Positions 34,994 through 44,753 are shown, counted from the stretch's first letter. The stretch is 64,000 nucleotides of DNA from CADEDV01 sp048498035 (GCA_048498035.1 JBEHYT010000001.1:62001-126000), one strand, 5' to 3'. Made by a program: numbers and translations. The notes: generated from the letters alone by a model not told the origin.

Positions 34994-36283
34994 TTACTTA
35001 CCAAATTTAATCTTTCCTTTTGGATAAACAGCGGAAGCGCCTAAAAGTTCCTCAATTCGGATCAGCTGGTTGTACTTCGCCATACGGTCGGTGCGGGAGG
35101 CGGAGCCGGTCTTGATCTGGCCGCAATTCAGTGCTACTGCCAGGTCGGCGATCGTTGTATCCTCGGTTTCACCGCTGCGGTGGCTCATAATCGTGTTATA
35201 TCCGTTGTGCTGCGCCAATGTAACGGCATTGATGGTTTCTGTAACGGTGCCAATCTGGTTTACTTTCACCAGCAGGGCATTACCAATGCTTTTGTCGATC
35301 CCCTGTTGCAATCGTGTTACGTTGGTTACAAAAAGATCATCACCAACAAGCTGGCATTTATCGCCAATCAGTTCAGTCAGCATTGCCCATCCGGCCCAGT
35401 CGTCTTCGGCCATGCCGTCTTCAACAGAAATGATCGGGTATTGCTTTACCCATTTTTCCCAGTATTTCGCCAGTTGTTCGCTCGACATTTCCTTGCCGCT
35501 GCTCTTATGAAAAACATACTTCTTTTTCTTTTTATCCCAAAGCTCGCTATTCGCCGCGTCCATGGCAATCGCTATCTGTGAGCCGGCTTTGTATCCTGCC
35601 GCTTCAATGGCCGTCAGCACCGTTTCAATTGCTTCTTCATTGCTTTGAATATTAGGTGCAAATCCGCCCTCGTCTCCTACATTGGTACTGTATCCTTTTT
35701 TCTTTAACACTGTTTTTAGTGCGTGGAAAATTTCAACACCCCAGCGTAATCCTTCGCTGAAATTGGTGGCGCCTACCGGCATCACCATAAATTCCTGGAA
35801 GTCGATTTTATTATCGGCATGTGCGCCGCCATTCAGGATATTCATCATCGGGATGGGAAGGGTTTTGGCATTGGTACCACCGATATAGCGGAACAGGGGC
35901 AATGCGGCTTCTTCAGCAGCAGCCTTCGCCACGGCCATACTTACGGCCAGGATGGCATTGGCGCCAAGCTTTCCTTTATTTTCTGTACCATCCAGCTGGA
36001 TCATCATGGCATCAATACCAGTTTGATCAGCCACATCTGCTCCCAATAAAACGGGTGCAATAACATCATTCACGTTATTTACTGCTTTCAATACGCCTTT
36101 GCCGCCGTACAATTTTTTGTTCCCGTCACGCAGTTCCACGGCCTCATGCACGCCGGTACTTGCTCCGCTGGGTACAGCTGCGCGGCCGAGTGCGCCTTCA
36201 TCCGTAATTACATCCACTTCCACGGTGGGGTTACCACGACTGTCGAGGATTTGCCGGGCAAAAATTTCTGAAATGTAGCTCAT
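34994..36283 (-). CDS. eno: Enolase
   Basis: Glycolytic enzyme interconverting 2-phosphoglycerate and phosphoenolpyruvate, 429 residues, full length. Recognised by the N-terminal AREILDSRGNPTVEVDV-like segment (here FARQILDSRGNPTVEV), GASTGVHEAVELRD, the Mg-binding region IAMDAANSE, ISVEDGMAEDD and QLVGDDLFVTN, and the C-terminal SHRSGETEDTTIADLAV with GQIKTGSASRTDR. Probably in an operon with the downstream divIC-like gene. Confidence 0.98.
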   Translation of the reverse strand: MSYISEIFARQILDSRGNPTVEVDVITDEGALGRAAVPSGASTGVHEAVELRDGNKKLYGGKGVLKAVNNVNDVIAPVLLGADVADQTGIDAMMIQLDGTENKGKLGANAILAVSMAVAKAAAEEAALPLFRYIGGTNAKTLPIPMMNILNGGAHADNKIDFQEFMVMPVGATNFSEGLRWGVEIFHALKTVLKKKGYSTNVGDEGGFAPNIQSNEEAIETVLTAIEAAGYKAGSQIAIAMDAANSELWDKKKKKYVFHKSSGKEMSSEQLAKYWEKWVKQYPIISVEDGMAEDDWAGWAMLTELIGDKCQLVGDDLFVTNVTRLQQGIDKSIGNALLVKVNQIGTVTETINAVTLAQHNGYNTIMSHRSGETEDTTIADLAVALNCGQIKTGSASRTDRMAKYNQLIRIEELLGASAVYPKGKIKFGK

Positions 36284-36452
36284 GTCTGATGTATTAAATG
36301 TTGGTAATTAGATGTTGAAAGCATTTTCCTGCCAGTTGGCTACAGGCTGAAATGCGCTTGCAAAGAAACAACCTTTACCACGTTTACCCAAGAAATTACG
36401 CCCCTAATGATCCAGATTTGCCAATGATAGCGCAGACGCTCTTTTTTTTAAT

Positions 36453-36460
36453 TACATTTG
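36453..36460 (+). promoter_or_regulatory. Candidate -7 element for the T9SS type B protein
   Basis: TACATTTG is an exact TAnnTTTG. A start near 36467 leaves an 11-nt leader before the ATG at 36478, which is the start chosen on signal-peptide grounds. Confidence 0.45.
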
Positions 36461-36477
36461 ATTTCGATTCACCCGGA

Positions 36478-38925
36478 ATGAAAAGTAAGAACCTTGCACT
36501 CCACCTGCCAAAGCTCATCTTTAGTTGGGCTATGCTGCTGCTATTTATAAACGCACGTTCGCAAACGGTGCTGTGTCCGCCAAACCTTGATTTTGAAAAT
36601 GGGGATTACAGCGGGTGGACCTTCCAGATTGGTGGTGTTACCACTACCTCGCTCAACTGGTTTGGTACCGGACAGGTAAATGACCGGCATACACTTGTTC
36701 CCAAATCTGCAAACCTGACTGATTATTATGGTGGCTTTCCGCAGGTATGCCCCAATGGTGGCAATTACAGCCTTCGCCTTGGCAATTCCAGCAGCGGCGC
36801 CGAAGCAGAATCTGCGGCCTATTCGTTCAGCATTCCTTCGGGAGTTTCGCAGTTTTCAATCATCTACTATTATGCCGTGGTGCTGCAAGATCCCAATCAC
36901 CTTCCGGAAGAACAGCCCCGCTTTCGCGCAAATGTTGTGGACGAAGCAACAGGAGCAAGTCTCGACTGTGTAAATTTTGATTTCACGGCCTCTTCTTCGC
37001 TTCCAGGCTTCAGCCCTTCAAGGGTAAATCCCCAGGTGCTGTATAAAGACTGGACGCCTATTACACTGGATCTAACGCCTTATGCCGGTCATACCGTGCG
37101 CCTTGAATTTATTACCAACGACTGTACAAAAGGCGGGCATTTTGGATATGCCTATATTGATGTGTCTGCATTTTGCAATGGTGCCATCATCGGCAGCACC
37201 ATCTGCGAAGGCGAGACCACGGCAACATTAAAGGCGCCATTTGGATTTGCAGAATACCATTGGTATTCAGATGAAACATACACCAATGAACTTAGCAGCG
37301 ATATCTCACTTAACCTCGATCCTGCACCCGCCGTGGGAACAATCTATCCGGTAATCGTAGTGCCGTATGCAGGTTTTGGCTGCAGGGATACATTATTTGC
37401 AAAAATTACTACGTCAGCAAGACCTACGTCCATCGCCGGTCCGGATCAAAGTGTATGTAAAGGAGTGCCGGTCCAACTCGGATTTACTCCATCCGCCACA
37501 GGCTTTCTCTATGAATGGACCTCCGAAGGGGGAGTTATAGACAATCCCGGGATTTCAGGGCCGATGGGTAGTAACCCCACCAATGACCCGGTTAATTTTA
37601 TTGTAAAAACAACGGATCTGCTCACCGGGTGTTTTTCAAAAGATACCATGCAGATCATCACCAAAGTGGTGGATACAACAATGCAGGTAAACGGCAAACT
37701 GAATTATTGCGATAATGAACCGATCACTACTCAATTGCAGCTAAACCCGGCGCTTACCTCTGTACAATGGTTTGTTGGTTCCAACCCGGTCGGCGGGGCC
37801 GTTAATCCGGTTTTTGCCCCTTCCGCGTCAGGAGATATACAGGCACAGATTTCACAATATGGTTGTAGCGATGTAACAAGACAGGTCCACTTTCAAATAA
37901 ACCCGCTGCCAACAGCGTCGTTCATTCCAAATAACGATACACAATGTGTAAAAAGCAATTTTGTATTCACCAACCAGTCGTCCATTTTGCCTGTTGAATC
38001 TCTTTCGTATCAATGGGATTTTGGAGACAATACCAGCGAAACGGCGGCCTCGCCCACAAAAGATTTTGCAACACCGGGTGTGTATACCGTATCGCTTGAA
38101 GTTACATCCGGCAACCAATGCAAGGACAATACAAGCGCTGCAGTATATGTACTGCCCAATGCTATTGCGGATTTTGAAATGGACACCGTGTGCACCAGCC
38201 GTGCAATGCAATTTCGTAATATAACTGATGAGAATGGATCACCCGCGGTGACTTATCATTGGGATTTTGGTAATTCCACCAGCAGCGATGCAAAAACTCC
38301 GCCACCGGTAATTTATGACCAGCCAGGCTTGTTTAATGCCACACTAGTGGTGACTGCACTTGGCTGCGAAAATGAATCACTCACTCTAACAAAGGCATTT
38401 ATTGCCCACAGCATGGAACCCGGCATCCGCTACCCGGATATCACCATTGCAGAAGGATACAGTAATTATATCCGTGCCCGCGATACCATTGGAACTACCT
38501 ACCTGTGGGCGCCGGCCACCCAGTTGAATGCAACTTCCATCTCAACCCCGCTTTTTACTGCGGTAAATGATCAGCAATACACCATCACCATCTCCGACCA
38601 GTTTTCCTGTATTACCGTGGATACCCTCCAGGTACTGGTATTGAAGAAAAAAGGAGTGTATATGCCCACGGCATTTACACCAAATGGTGATGGACGTAAT
38701 GATGTTGTACGGCCCTATGTTGTCCGGATGAAATCCCTGAAGCGCTTTTCAATCTTCAACAGGAGCGGCAACCTGGTATTTATGACCACAAAGCCGGAAG
38801 AAGCATGGGATGGAACCTATCGTGGAAAAGCCGTCGATAACGGTGTATATGTATGGATGGTGGAATACATCGATACAGACGATAAAGCATTGCTTGAAAA
38901 AGGAACCGTTACGGTAATTCGTTAA
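36478..38925 (+). CDS. Secreted PKD-domain protein with T9SS type B (gliding-associated) C-terminus
   Basis: 815 residues from the ATG at 36478; the frame is open from 36352, but the signal peptide begins here (MKSKNLALHLPKLIFSWAMLLLF...). The N-terminal domain starts with CPPNLDFENGDYSGW and looks like a jelly-roll binding module (about 25-230). Two Ig/PKD-like domains contain WDFGDNTSE and WDFGNSTSS (about 500-670). The C-terminal 90 residues are the gliding-motility type B sorting domain (MPTAFTPNGDGRNDV, FSIFNRSGNLVF, WDGTYRGKAVDNGVYVW). It is therefore exported by T9SS and attached to or released from the cell surface. No enzyme domain is seen. Paired cysteines occur throughout the middle part. 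It converges on gldA with a 4-bp gap. Confidence 0.9.
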   Translation: MKSKNLALHLPKLIFSWAMLLLFINARSQTVLCPPNLDFENGDYSGWTFQIGGVTTTSLNWFGTGQVNDRHTLVPKSANLTDYYGGFPQVCPNGGNYSLRLGNSSSGAEAESAAYSFSIPSGVSQFSIIYYYAVVLQDPNHLPEEQPRFRANVVDEATGASLDCVNFDFTASSSLPGFSPSRVNPQVLYKDWTPITLDLTPYAGHTVRLEFITNDCTKGGHFGYAYIDVSAFCNGAIIGSTICEGETTATLKAPFGFAEYHWYSDETYTNELSSDISLNLDPAPAVGTIYPVIVVPYAGFGCRDTLFAKITTSARPTSIAGPDQSVCKGVPVQLGFTPSATGFLYEWTSEGGVIDNPGISGPMGSNPTNDPVNFIVKTTDLLTGCFSKDTMQIITKVVDTTMQVNGKLNYCDNEPITTQLQLNPALTSVQWFVGSNPVGGAVNPVFAPSASGDIQAQISQYGCSDVTRQVHFQINPLPTASFIPNNDTQCVKSNFVFTNQSSILPVESLSYQWDFGDNTSETAASPTKDFATPGVYTVSLEVTSGNQCKDNTSAAVYVLPNAIADFEMDTVCTSRAMQFRNITDENGSPAVTYHWDFGNSTSSDAKTPPPVIYDQPGLFNATLVVTALGCENESLTLTKAFIAHSMEPGIRYPDITIAEGYSNYIRARDTIGTTYLWAPATQLNATSISTPLFTAVNDQQYTITISDQFSCITVDTLQVLVLKKKGVYMPTAFTPNGDGRNDVVRPYVVRMKSLKRFSIFNRSGNLVFMTTKPEEAWDGTYRGKAVDNGVYVWMVEYIDTDDKALLEKGTVTVIR

Positions 38926-38929
38926 CTCA

Positions 38930-39850
38930 TCAGGATGCATTCCCGTTTGCGCCGGTAAGACTGCGAAAGATATCTTCCAGCCGCTGGCTGTCGTTTTGCA
39001 GGGATACAATATCCAGATTGTGCTGCAAGGCAGCTTCCAGCAATTGCTTGCGAAGCTGTTCGGGTGCATCCGTTGTGATCTGCCAGCTTTTGCTGCTGTT
39101 TTTCGTTACCCCTGCTGCGGCCGGCAGTTGCTTCAGCACATCTTCCTGCAAATCCTGCAAAAATTCTACCCGCACTACGTTTGCAGATGGTCCTTTGCGA
39201 AGTGCAGCAAGCGAATCATTTGCTACAAGACTTCCTTTATTGATAATGATAACACGATCACAGATCGCTTCTACTTCCTGCAGGATATGAGATGAAAATA
39301 ATACTGTTTTATTAGCACCTTGTTTCCGGATCACTTCGCGGATCTCGATGATCTGGTTGGGATCCAGCCCGGTAGTTGGTTCATCCAGGATCAACACTTC
39401 GGGATCATGGATCAACGCTGCCGCAAGGCCTACCCGCTGCTTATAACCCTTTGAAAGCTGACCGATCTTTTTCCGGCTCTCCACAGAAAGCCCGGTGAGA
39501 TGGATCATTTCTTCCACCCGGTCACGCATTTTTTTTATCCCATGCACTTCCGCTACAAAAAGGAGATATTCACGAACGTACATATCGTAATACAGGGAGT
39601 TCAACTCCGGCAGGTAACCGATTTTTTTCTTGGAAGAAAGAGGATCGCTGGCCACGTTAATGTCACATACAATTGCTTCTCCGGCCGTAGCCTCCAGGTA
39701 GCCGGTAATAATCTTCATCGTGGTAGACTTACCAGCACCATTCGGACCCAGGAACCCGACAATCTCGCCCTTGCCAACCTTGAACGAAATATCGTTTACA
39801 GCCTTCTGGCCGTTATACTCCTTGAGCAGGTTCCTGACTTCAATTGACAT
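38930..39850 (-). CDS. gldA: ABC transporter ATP-binding protein, GldA-type
   Basis: 306-residue ATPase subunit. Walker A GPNGAGKST, signature LSKGYKQRVGLA, Walker B VLILDEPTTGLD and the switch His in LFSSHILQEV are all intact. The long C-terminal part (220-306) that follows the ATPase core, and the overall sequence, fit GldA, the ATPase of the GldAFG transporter needed for gliding in Flavobacterium johnsoniae. The membrane subunits GldF and GldG are not adjacent, so the assignment rests on sequence resemblance alone. A generic drug or lipid ABC exporter is the alternative. Confidence 0.8.
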   Translation of the reverse strand: MSIEVRNLLKEYNGQKAVNDISFKVGKGEIVGFLGPNGAGKSTTMKIITGYLEATAGEAIVCDINVASDPLSSKKKIGYLPELNSLYYDMYVREYLLFVAEVHGIKKMRDRVEEMIHLTGLSVESRKKIGQLSKGYKQRVGLAAALIHDPEVLILDEPTTGLDPNQIIEIREVIRKQGANKTVLFSSHILQEVEAICDRVIIINKGSLVANDSLAALRKGPSANVVRVEFLQDLQEDVLKQLPAAAGVTKNSSKSWQITTDAPEQLRKQLLEAALQHNLDIVSLQNDSQRLEDIFRSLTGANGNAS

Positions 39851-39923
39851 AACACAAAACTAATTGATTTCGGCCAAGCTTGCGCCGGCCAGCAATCCTC
39901 TTTCAAAAGCGTTCTAAAACAGC

Positions 39924-40559
39924 TTACAGGTCGTCATATTCATACAACGGATCAATAGAAGTGCCCGCCGTCATCTCGTATACGGGTTTGATAATTCCGT
40001 CCTTCAATCCATATACCCATCCATGCAGGTGTGGACGCTGTTCATTTTTCCAGGCCCGCTGGATAATCGATGTTTTTGCCAGGTTGAAGATTTGCTCTTT
40101 CACATTCAATTCCACCAGCCTGTCACAGCGTTGTTCTTCACTGTCAATGGCATCCAGTTCCTCGCGGTGAAGACGGTATACGTCTTTGATATTCCGGAGC
40201 CACATATTCAGCACGGCCTTGAAATCATTCTTGGTAGTGGCTGCCTTTACACCACCGCAGCCATAGTGTCCACACACAATTACGTGCCTTACCTTCAGGT
40301 GATTTACCGCGTAATCCAGCACACTCAGCAGGTTCACGTCTGTATTGATCACCAGGTTGGCCACGTTGCGGTGCACAAATATTTCCCCGGGCTGTGTTCC
40401 CGTAATTTCATTGGCAGGCACACGGCTGTCACTACAGCCAATCCAGAGAAATTCCGGTGTTTGCAGGTGAGAAAGACGATCAAAATACCTGGGGTCGGCA
40501 GATGTTTTTTCTGCAGCCCACGCTTTATTTTCCAGCAATAATTTTTCGTATGAGAACAT
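39924..40559 (-). CDS. can: Beta-class carbonic anhydrase
   Basis: 211-residue zinc enzyme converting CO2 and bicarbonate. The zinc ligands and dyad are visible: C in WIGCSDSRVPA (Cys-x-Asp-x-Arg), and H-x-x-C in VCGHYGCGGVKAA. The length and the HRNVANLVINTD segment fit the E. coli Can-like subclass. It follows the SulP gene on the same strand by about 20 bp, so the two probably form a bicarbonate uptake and hydration module. Confidence 0.95.
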   Translation of the reverse strand: MFSYEKLLLENKAWAAEKTSADPRYFDRLSHLQTPEFLWIGCSDSRVPANEITGTQPGEIFVHRNVANLVINTDVNLLSVLDYAVNHLKVRHVIVCGHYGCGGVKAATTKNDFKAVLNMWLRNIKDVYRLHREELDAIDSEEQRCDRLVELNVKEQIFNLAKTSIIQRAWKNEQRPHLHGWVYGLKDGIIKPVYEMTAGTSIDPLYEYDDL

Positions 40560-40579
40560 AATTAATAAAATTAAAAGTA

Positions 40580-42208
40580 TTAATGAACAGTTACGGGTTT
40601 AATCTCTTTTTCATAGGTACGTTGCAGGTCTGCCGCATGGTTGCCATCCGCCAGGATTTTTTTTGAAAAACCCTGGTCTACCTGGGCATTCAGCTTTAGT
40701 TCCACCCTGATATTTTTCAGCGGCGCATGCAACATAAAATCTTCAATGGTTTCCACTACATCACGGTCGATAAAATCAGCCCTTGATGCATCAATGATCA
40801 CAAACGCATCTTCAGGCACCTGCTCCAGTTTGTTTTTGATGATCGGTTTATTGAGGAAAGATACATCTTTACGCAATCGGAATAAATACCTGTTGAAGTC
40901 GTTTACCACCAGCACCGCAGAACGGAAATTACTTCGTATAACAAAGAACAGTCCTACGCCAATTCCAATCAAAACACCCTTTAGCAAATCAGTCGCCAGG
41001 ATGGCGCTAATGGTAACTACGAAGGGAATAAACTGATCCCACCCTTTCTTATAAAACGAGCGGAACAGCGCGGGTTTGGCCAGTTTGTATCCTGTAAAGA
41101 TAAGAATGGCAGCCAACGCGGTTTTCGGGATCATATTTAACACAACCGGTATCAACGCAACCGATGTCAGCAACAAAAGACCGTGATAAATGGTTGACAT
41201 TTTTGTACGCGCACCAGCATTCACATTGGCAGAAGACCGTACAATCACACTTGTTACGGGCAGCCCTCCCACAAGACCGGAAATCAGGTTGCCCAGCCCC
41301 TGCGCTTTCAACTCACGGTTGGTAGGCGTTACCCGCTGGTAAGGATCCAGGTCGTCTACCGCTTCCACACTCAGCAGGCTTTCAATACTGGCTACAATAG
41401 CAATGATAGCACCGGTTACCAACACGTCCTTGGTAAATAACTGGCTCCAGTCTGGCGAGCTGAAAAAGGAAAAGAATTCGCCTACTGAACTGGCTTTCGG
41501 AATTGTAACAAGATGTTCGCCTTTTAATCCGCCGTTGCCGGCGAAAAGAAAATTGATACCCACACCTATTCCTACTACCAGCAGGGGCGCCGGAATAAAA
41601 CGGATAAATCCTTTTTTTCCTGCGGTTAATTTTTCCCAGATAAAATGGAAAGCAAGACAGCTGGCGCCGATGATGAGCGCTATCTTGTTGATATGTCCAA
41701 AGGAGTTGAAGAAATTGGCAAACAGCGATCCTTTAGGCTGTTGTTTCACGCTTTCGTCGCTTTCAAAATGGGAATCATCGCCAAGCAGATGCGGCACCTG
41801 GTTAAAGATCAGGATAAGCCCGATGGCCGCCAGCATTCCTTTAATTACGCTGCCGGGAACATAGTCTCCAATAATTCCCGCACGCAGGAAGCCGAGAATA
41901 ATTTGCAAAAAGCCGGCTACCACCACTGCCGCAAGGAATGCCTCAAAACTGGGCAGGATGCCAATGGCATGTGCTACAATGGCGGTAAGTCCTGCAGCAG
42001 GCCCGCTCACGCTCAGGTGCGAACGGCTGGCGAGACCCACCACCACACCTCCTACAATACCGGCAATAAGCCCGCTAAATGGTGAAGCATTGGAAGCAAG
42101 AGCAACTCCCAGGCAAAGCGGGAGCGCCACCAGGAATACAACGATGGCAGAAGTAATGTCGTTGGGAAAATATTTTATATAGTCCTTTGCACGCGGACGT
42201 GTTGTCAT
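40580..42208 (-). CDS. SulP-family anion transporter (probable bicarbonate transporter)
   Basis: 542 residues from the ATG at 42208; the frame extends 16 codons further but lacks a plausible start context. Ten or more membrane helices cover residues 15-430, with the SulP signature SVSGPAAGLTAIVAHAIG-like segment (here LSVSGPAAGLTAIV) and ALASNASPFSGLIAGIVGGVVVG. The C-terminal 100 residues are a STAS-like domain (VIIDASRADFIDRDVV). SulP proteins move sulfate, bicarbonate or other anions. The carbonic anhydrase gene about 20 bp downstream points to bicarbonate, as for BicA-type carriers. Confidence 0.9.
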   Translation of the reverse strand: MTTRPRAKDYIKYFPNDITSAIVVFLVALPLCLGVALASNASPFSGLIAGIVGGVVVGLASRSHLSVSGPAAGLTAIVAHAIGILPSFEAFLAAVVVAGFLQIILGFLRAGIIGDYVPGSVIKGMLAAIGLILIFNQVPHLLGDDSHFESDESVKQQPKGSLFANFFNSFGHINKIALIIGASCLAFHFIWEKLTAGKKGFIRFIPAPLLVVGIGVGINFLFAGNGGLKGEHLVTIPKASSVGEFFSFFSSPDWSQLFTKDVLVTGAIIAIVASIESLLSVEAVDDLDPYQRVTPTNRELKAQGLGNLISGLVGGLPVTSVIVRSSANVNAGARTKMSTIYHGLLLLTSVALIPVVLNMIPKTALAAILIFTGYKLAKPALFRSFYKKGWDQFIPFVVTISAILATDLLKGVLIGIGVGLFFVIRSNFRSAVLVVNDFNRYLFRLRKDVSFLNKPIIKNKLEQVPEDAFVIIDASRADFIDRDVVETIEDFMLHAPLKNIRVELKLNAQVDQGFSKKILADGNHAADLQRTYEKEIKPVTVH

Positions 42209-42295
42209 ACAAACTGATTTGTTATGAATAAATAGATACAGGGTGCCGCCACGCAAAGCGCATGGTAGCCGGGTTAGCAGTAAAAGGGAAACAAA

Positions 42296-42655
42296 TCAGG
42301 CCTCGGGGGGAGGGGACAACAATTCACCGTGAAAGGCGATGTAAAGAGGATAAGTATGCACCGCGTGGTTTTTTTCAACCACAGGTTGCTGGGAAATCAA
42401 GTCTTCTGTATGATGAAGATATTCTTCGTTGATATTGGAATTGGGCGTTTTTTCTTCCGTACTTCCGGAAAGCGGGTTGGAATTATCTCCCGTTTGAGAT
42501 GTGGTTTTCCAAACCTTCAGGCTTGCCTTTGCCCGTTGCTGAGCTGCATATACAAAGGGAATGCTGACACTAAGCCATACCAGCGCCAGTATCATGGCAA
42601 CACTGGACACCAGGTGATGAAAACGGTATATCGGCTTCTTTTTCAAGTTTTGCAA
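42296..42655 (-). CDS. Small single-pass membrane or exported protein, unknown
   Basis: 119 residues starting at a TTG (no ATG before the hydrophobic segment). It has a basic N-terminus (KKKPIYRFHH), a hydrophobic segment (about 16-37, ending FVYAAQQ, which may be cleaved), and then a polar Ser/Asn/Thr-rich region with HTEDLISQQPVVEKNHAVHT. It lies 87 bp upstream of the SulP gene on the same strand and may be expressed with it. No family recognised. The weak start codon lowers confidence. Confidence 0.5.
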   Translation of the reverse strand: MQNLKKKPIYRFHHLVSSVAMILALVWLSVSIPFVYAAQQRAKASLKVWKTTSQTGDNSNPLSGSTEEKTPNSNINEEYLHHTEDLISQQPVVEKNHAVHTYPLYIAFHGELLSPPPEA

Positions 42656-42785
42656 AGGTACGAAAAATGCGCAAGATGAAGAATGACCTGCGACATACTA
42701 TTGTAAAATTCACTGTTTTACAGCTCGATATAACCCCGCGTTTAACATTTATTTAATCATCACCCGCTTCTTAGCCGGGAAGGGT

Positions 42786-43037
42786 TTATTCAGTAAGATC
42801 CGATGAGCGTTCAGGGTTTTGATCATATTCTCCGCGAAACGCATACCAGCCAAAGATCAGCAAACCGATGGCAATAGGAATGAAGATGGCGATAATGATG
42901 ATCCAGATCAGCGGGTCGTTAATGGCCTTTCCGCCGTTGGGATGAATGTTGCGAACAGCCCCATCTACCAGTATCCACACCAGCAGCGGCGCCAGCAACA
43001 ATAACAGGATGCCGAAATAACGTCTCAGGATAGCCAT
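42786..43037 (-). CDS. Small two-helix membrane protein (DUF6814-like)
   Basis: 83 residues with two membrane helices (about 8-25 and 47-66), then a short acidic tail (GEYDQNPERSSDLTE). It is encoded 9 bp after the MFS transporter gene on the same strand. The pattern LLLLLAPLLVWILVDGA ... IFIPIAIGLLIFGWYAFRGEYD resembles what I know as DUF6814; this is from memory and tentative. A role as accessory subunit of the transporter is plausible from position. Confidence 0.7.
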   Translation of the reverse strand: MAILRRYFGILLLLLAPLLVWILVDGAVRNIHPNGGKAINDPLIWIIIIAIFIPIAIGLLIFGWYAFRGEYDQNPERSSDLTE

Positions 43038-43046
43038 ATAAAAAGT

Positions 43047-44597
43047 TTAATCGTTAATATTTTTATCGATCCGGTTGCGCAGGTACACCGCGCCAATCAA
43101 CAGGCTGAGTGCAGCAACTACAATAGGATACCAAAGTCCAACCAGCGGATCACTGGTGTATGTAGAACTCAGCAACAGTCCGATAAACGGCACAAGCCCG
43201 CCAAACACGCCATTCCCGATATGATAGGGAAGCGACATGGACGTGTACCGGATCCTGGTTGGGAACATCTCTACCAGGAAGGCTGCAATAGGCCCATATA
43301 CCATTGTTACATAAAACACAAGCAGGAAGGCAAGCCCCACGAATTTCCAGTACACGGCAGTTGATACTTTTTTCTCAGTTACCTGCGGCTTACTAACCAC
43401 ACCCGTTATACCGGCATGATTTAATTTAAGTGTATCAGACACTACGCTGGTGTACAGGATTTCCGGCGCACTGTTTTCATCCCTGTACGCAAGATTGGTA
43501 GCTCTTGTACGGAAAGTAATGATCGTATCGCCTTTTTCGGTAATCGTTTTTGTATCCCTGCTGCCATTGTAAAAACCGGGAATCATGCGTGACAGTTCCG
43601 GTGCAACTGTAGTGTCTTGCAGGAATTGATTAAAGATGGGCCGGTAGGTGACAACAGCTAGTAGCATACCCGATAGCATGATCCATTTTCTACCGATCCG
43701 GTCACTCAGCCATCCCCAAAAGATAAAAAATGGAGTGGCGCCTGCAATGGCCCATAATAAAATAGTCCGGCTTTGTTCAAAATCAAGTTTACAATTCGTT
43801 TCGAGAAAGCTTTGCGCATAAAACTGCCCGGTGTACCAGATTACGCCCTGGCCCATTACGGCGCCAAACAGCGCCAGCAATACCATTTTGAAATTGGCTT
43901 TATGCCGAAAACTTTCTTTTAAAGGATTCACCGAGGTTTTTCCCTCATTTTTCATCTTTGCAAACAGCGGGGATTCGGCCATTTTCATCCGGATATAAAT
44001 GGAAACACCCACCAGCAGTATCGACAGCCAGAATGGATAACGCCAGCCGCCCCATTCGCTGTTGAATGCCGCATCGGTCATATTTAATTTTACCAGCATG
44101 ATCACACCCAGTGAAACAAAAAGCCCGAGCGTTGCAGTGGTTTGTATCCAACTGGTATAAAAACCGCGTCGTTCCGGCGGAGCGTGTTCGGCTACATAGG
44201 TGGCCGCGCCACCATACTCGCCACCAACGGCCAGGCCCTGCACCAAACGAAGCAATAAGACAATTAATGGAGCGGCGAGACCAATGGTTTTATAACTGGG
44301 TACCAGTCCAATCAGGAACGTAGAACCACCCATCAGAACAAGCGTTAGCAGGAAGGTATACTTCCGGCCAATCAGGTCGCCCAGGCGTCCAAATACAAGC
44401 GCGCCAAAGGGTCTTATAATAAAGCCTGCGGCAAAAATGGCAAGTGTACTTAGTAGTGCTGCCGTGGGATTACCCGAAGGAAAAAACTGGCTGCTAATGG
44501 ATGTGGAAAGCATTCCGAAGAGATAGAAATCATACCATTCGATCATGGTACCTACGGAAGAAGCGGCAATCACGCTCCTGATGGTCGTTGGTTTCAT
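43047..44597 (-). CDS. MFS transporter, metabolite:H+ symporter (MHS/ProP-like) family
   Basis: 516-residue inner-membrane carrier with twelve predicted helices. The MHS-family signatures are clear: GTMIEWYDFYLFG near the N-terminus, FGALVFGRLGDLIGRKYTF between helices 2 and 3, VQGLAVGGEYGGAATYVAEHAP, and a second GWLSDRIGRKW half-way. Between helices 8 and 9 there is an insertion of about 90 polar residues (from PIFNQFLQDTTVAPEL to about PQVTEKKVSTA), absent from ProP, which should face the periplasm. It is divergent from acs with a 156-bp shared upstream region, so an acetate, propionate or related organic-acid substrate is likely but inferred. Confidence 0.88.
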   Translation of the reverse strand: MKPTTIRSVIAASSVGTMIEWYDFYLFGMLSTSISSQFFPSGNPTAALLSTLAIFAAGFIIRPFGALVFGRLGDLIGRKYTFLLTLVLMGGSTFLIGLVPSYKTIGLAAPLIVLLLRLVQGLAVGGEYGGAATYVAEHAPPERRGFYTSWIQTTATLGLFVSLGVIMLVKLNMTDAAFNSEWGGWRYPFWLSILLVGVSIYIRMKMAESPLFAKMKNEGKTSVNPLKESFRHKANFKMVLLALFGAVMGQGVIWYTGQFYAQSFLETNCKLDFEQSRTILLWAIAGATPFFIFWGWLSDRIGRKWIMLSGMLLAVVTYRPIFNQFLQDTTVAPELSRMIPGFYNGSRDTKTITEKGDTIITFRTRATNLAYRDENSAPEILYTSVVSDTLKLNHAGITGVVSKPQVTEKKVSTAVYWKFVGLAFLLVFYVTMVYGPIAAFLVEMFPTRIRYTSMSLPYHIGNGVFGGLVPFIGLLLSSTYTSDPLVGLWYPIVVAALSLLIGAVYLRNRIDKNIND

Positions 44598-44753
44598 ACA
44601 GGTAAGATAAACATTTCTAAAAAATGCACCGGTTATTTTACCGAAAACGTTATCGCTGTATGATTGCGGTAATTTTCGGGTTGCTATTTTAACGTTGGCA
44701 TTTTTTGTTTCGTACTTTTAGTGCTGCTTCTATCATTATTATAATTTGTTGCC

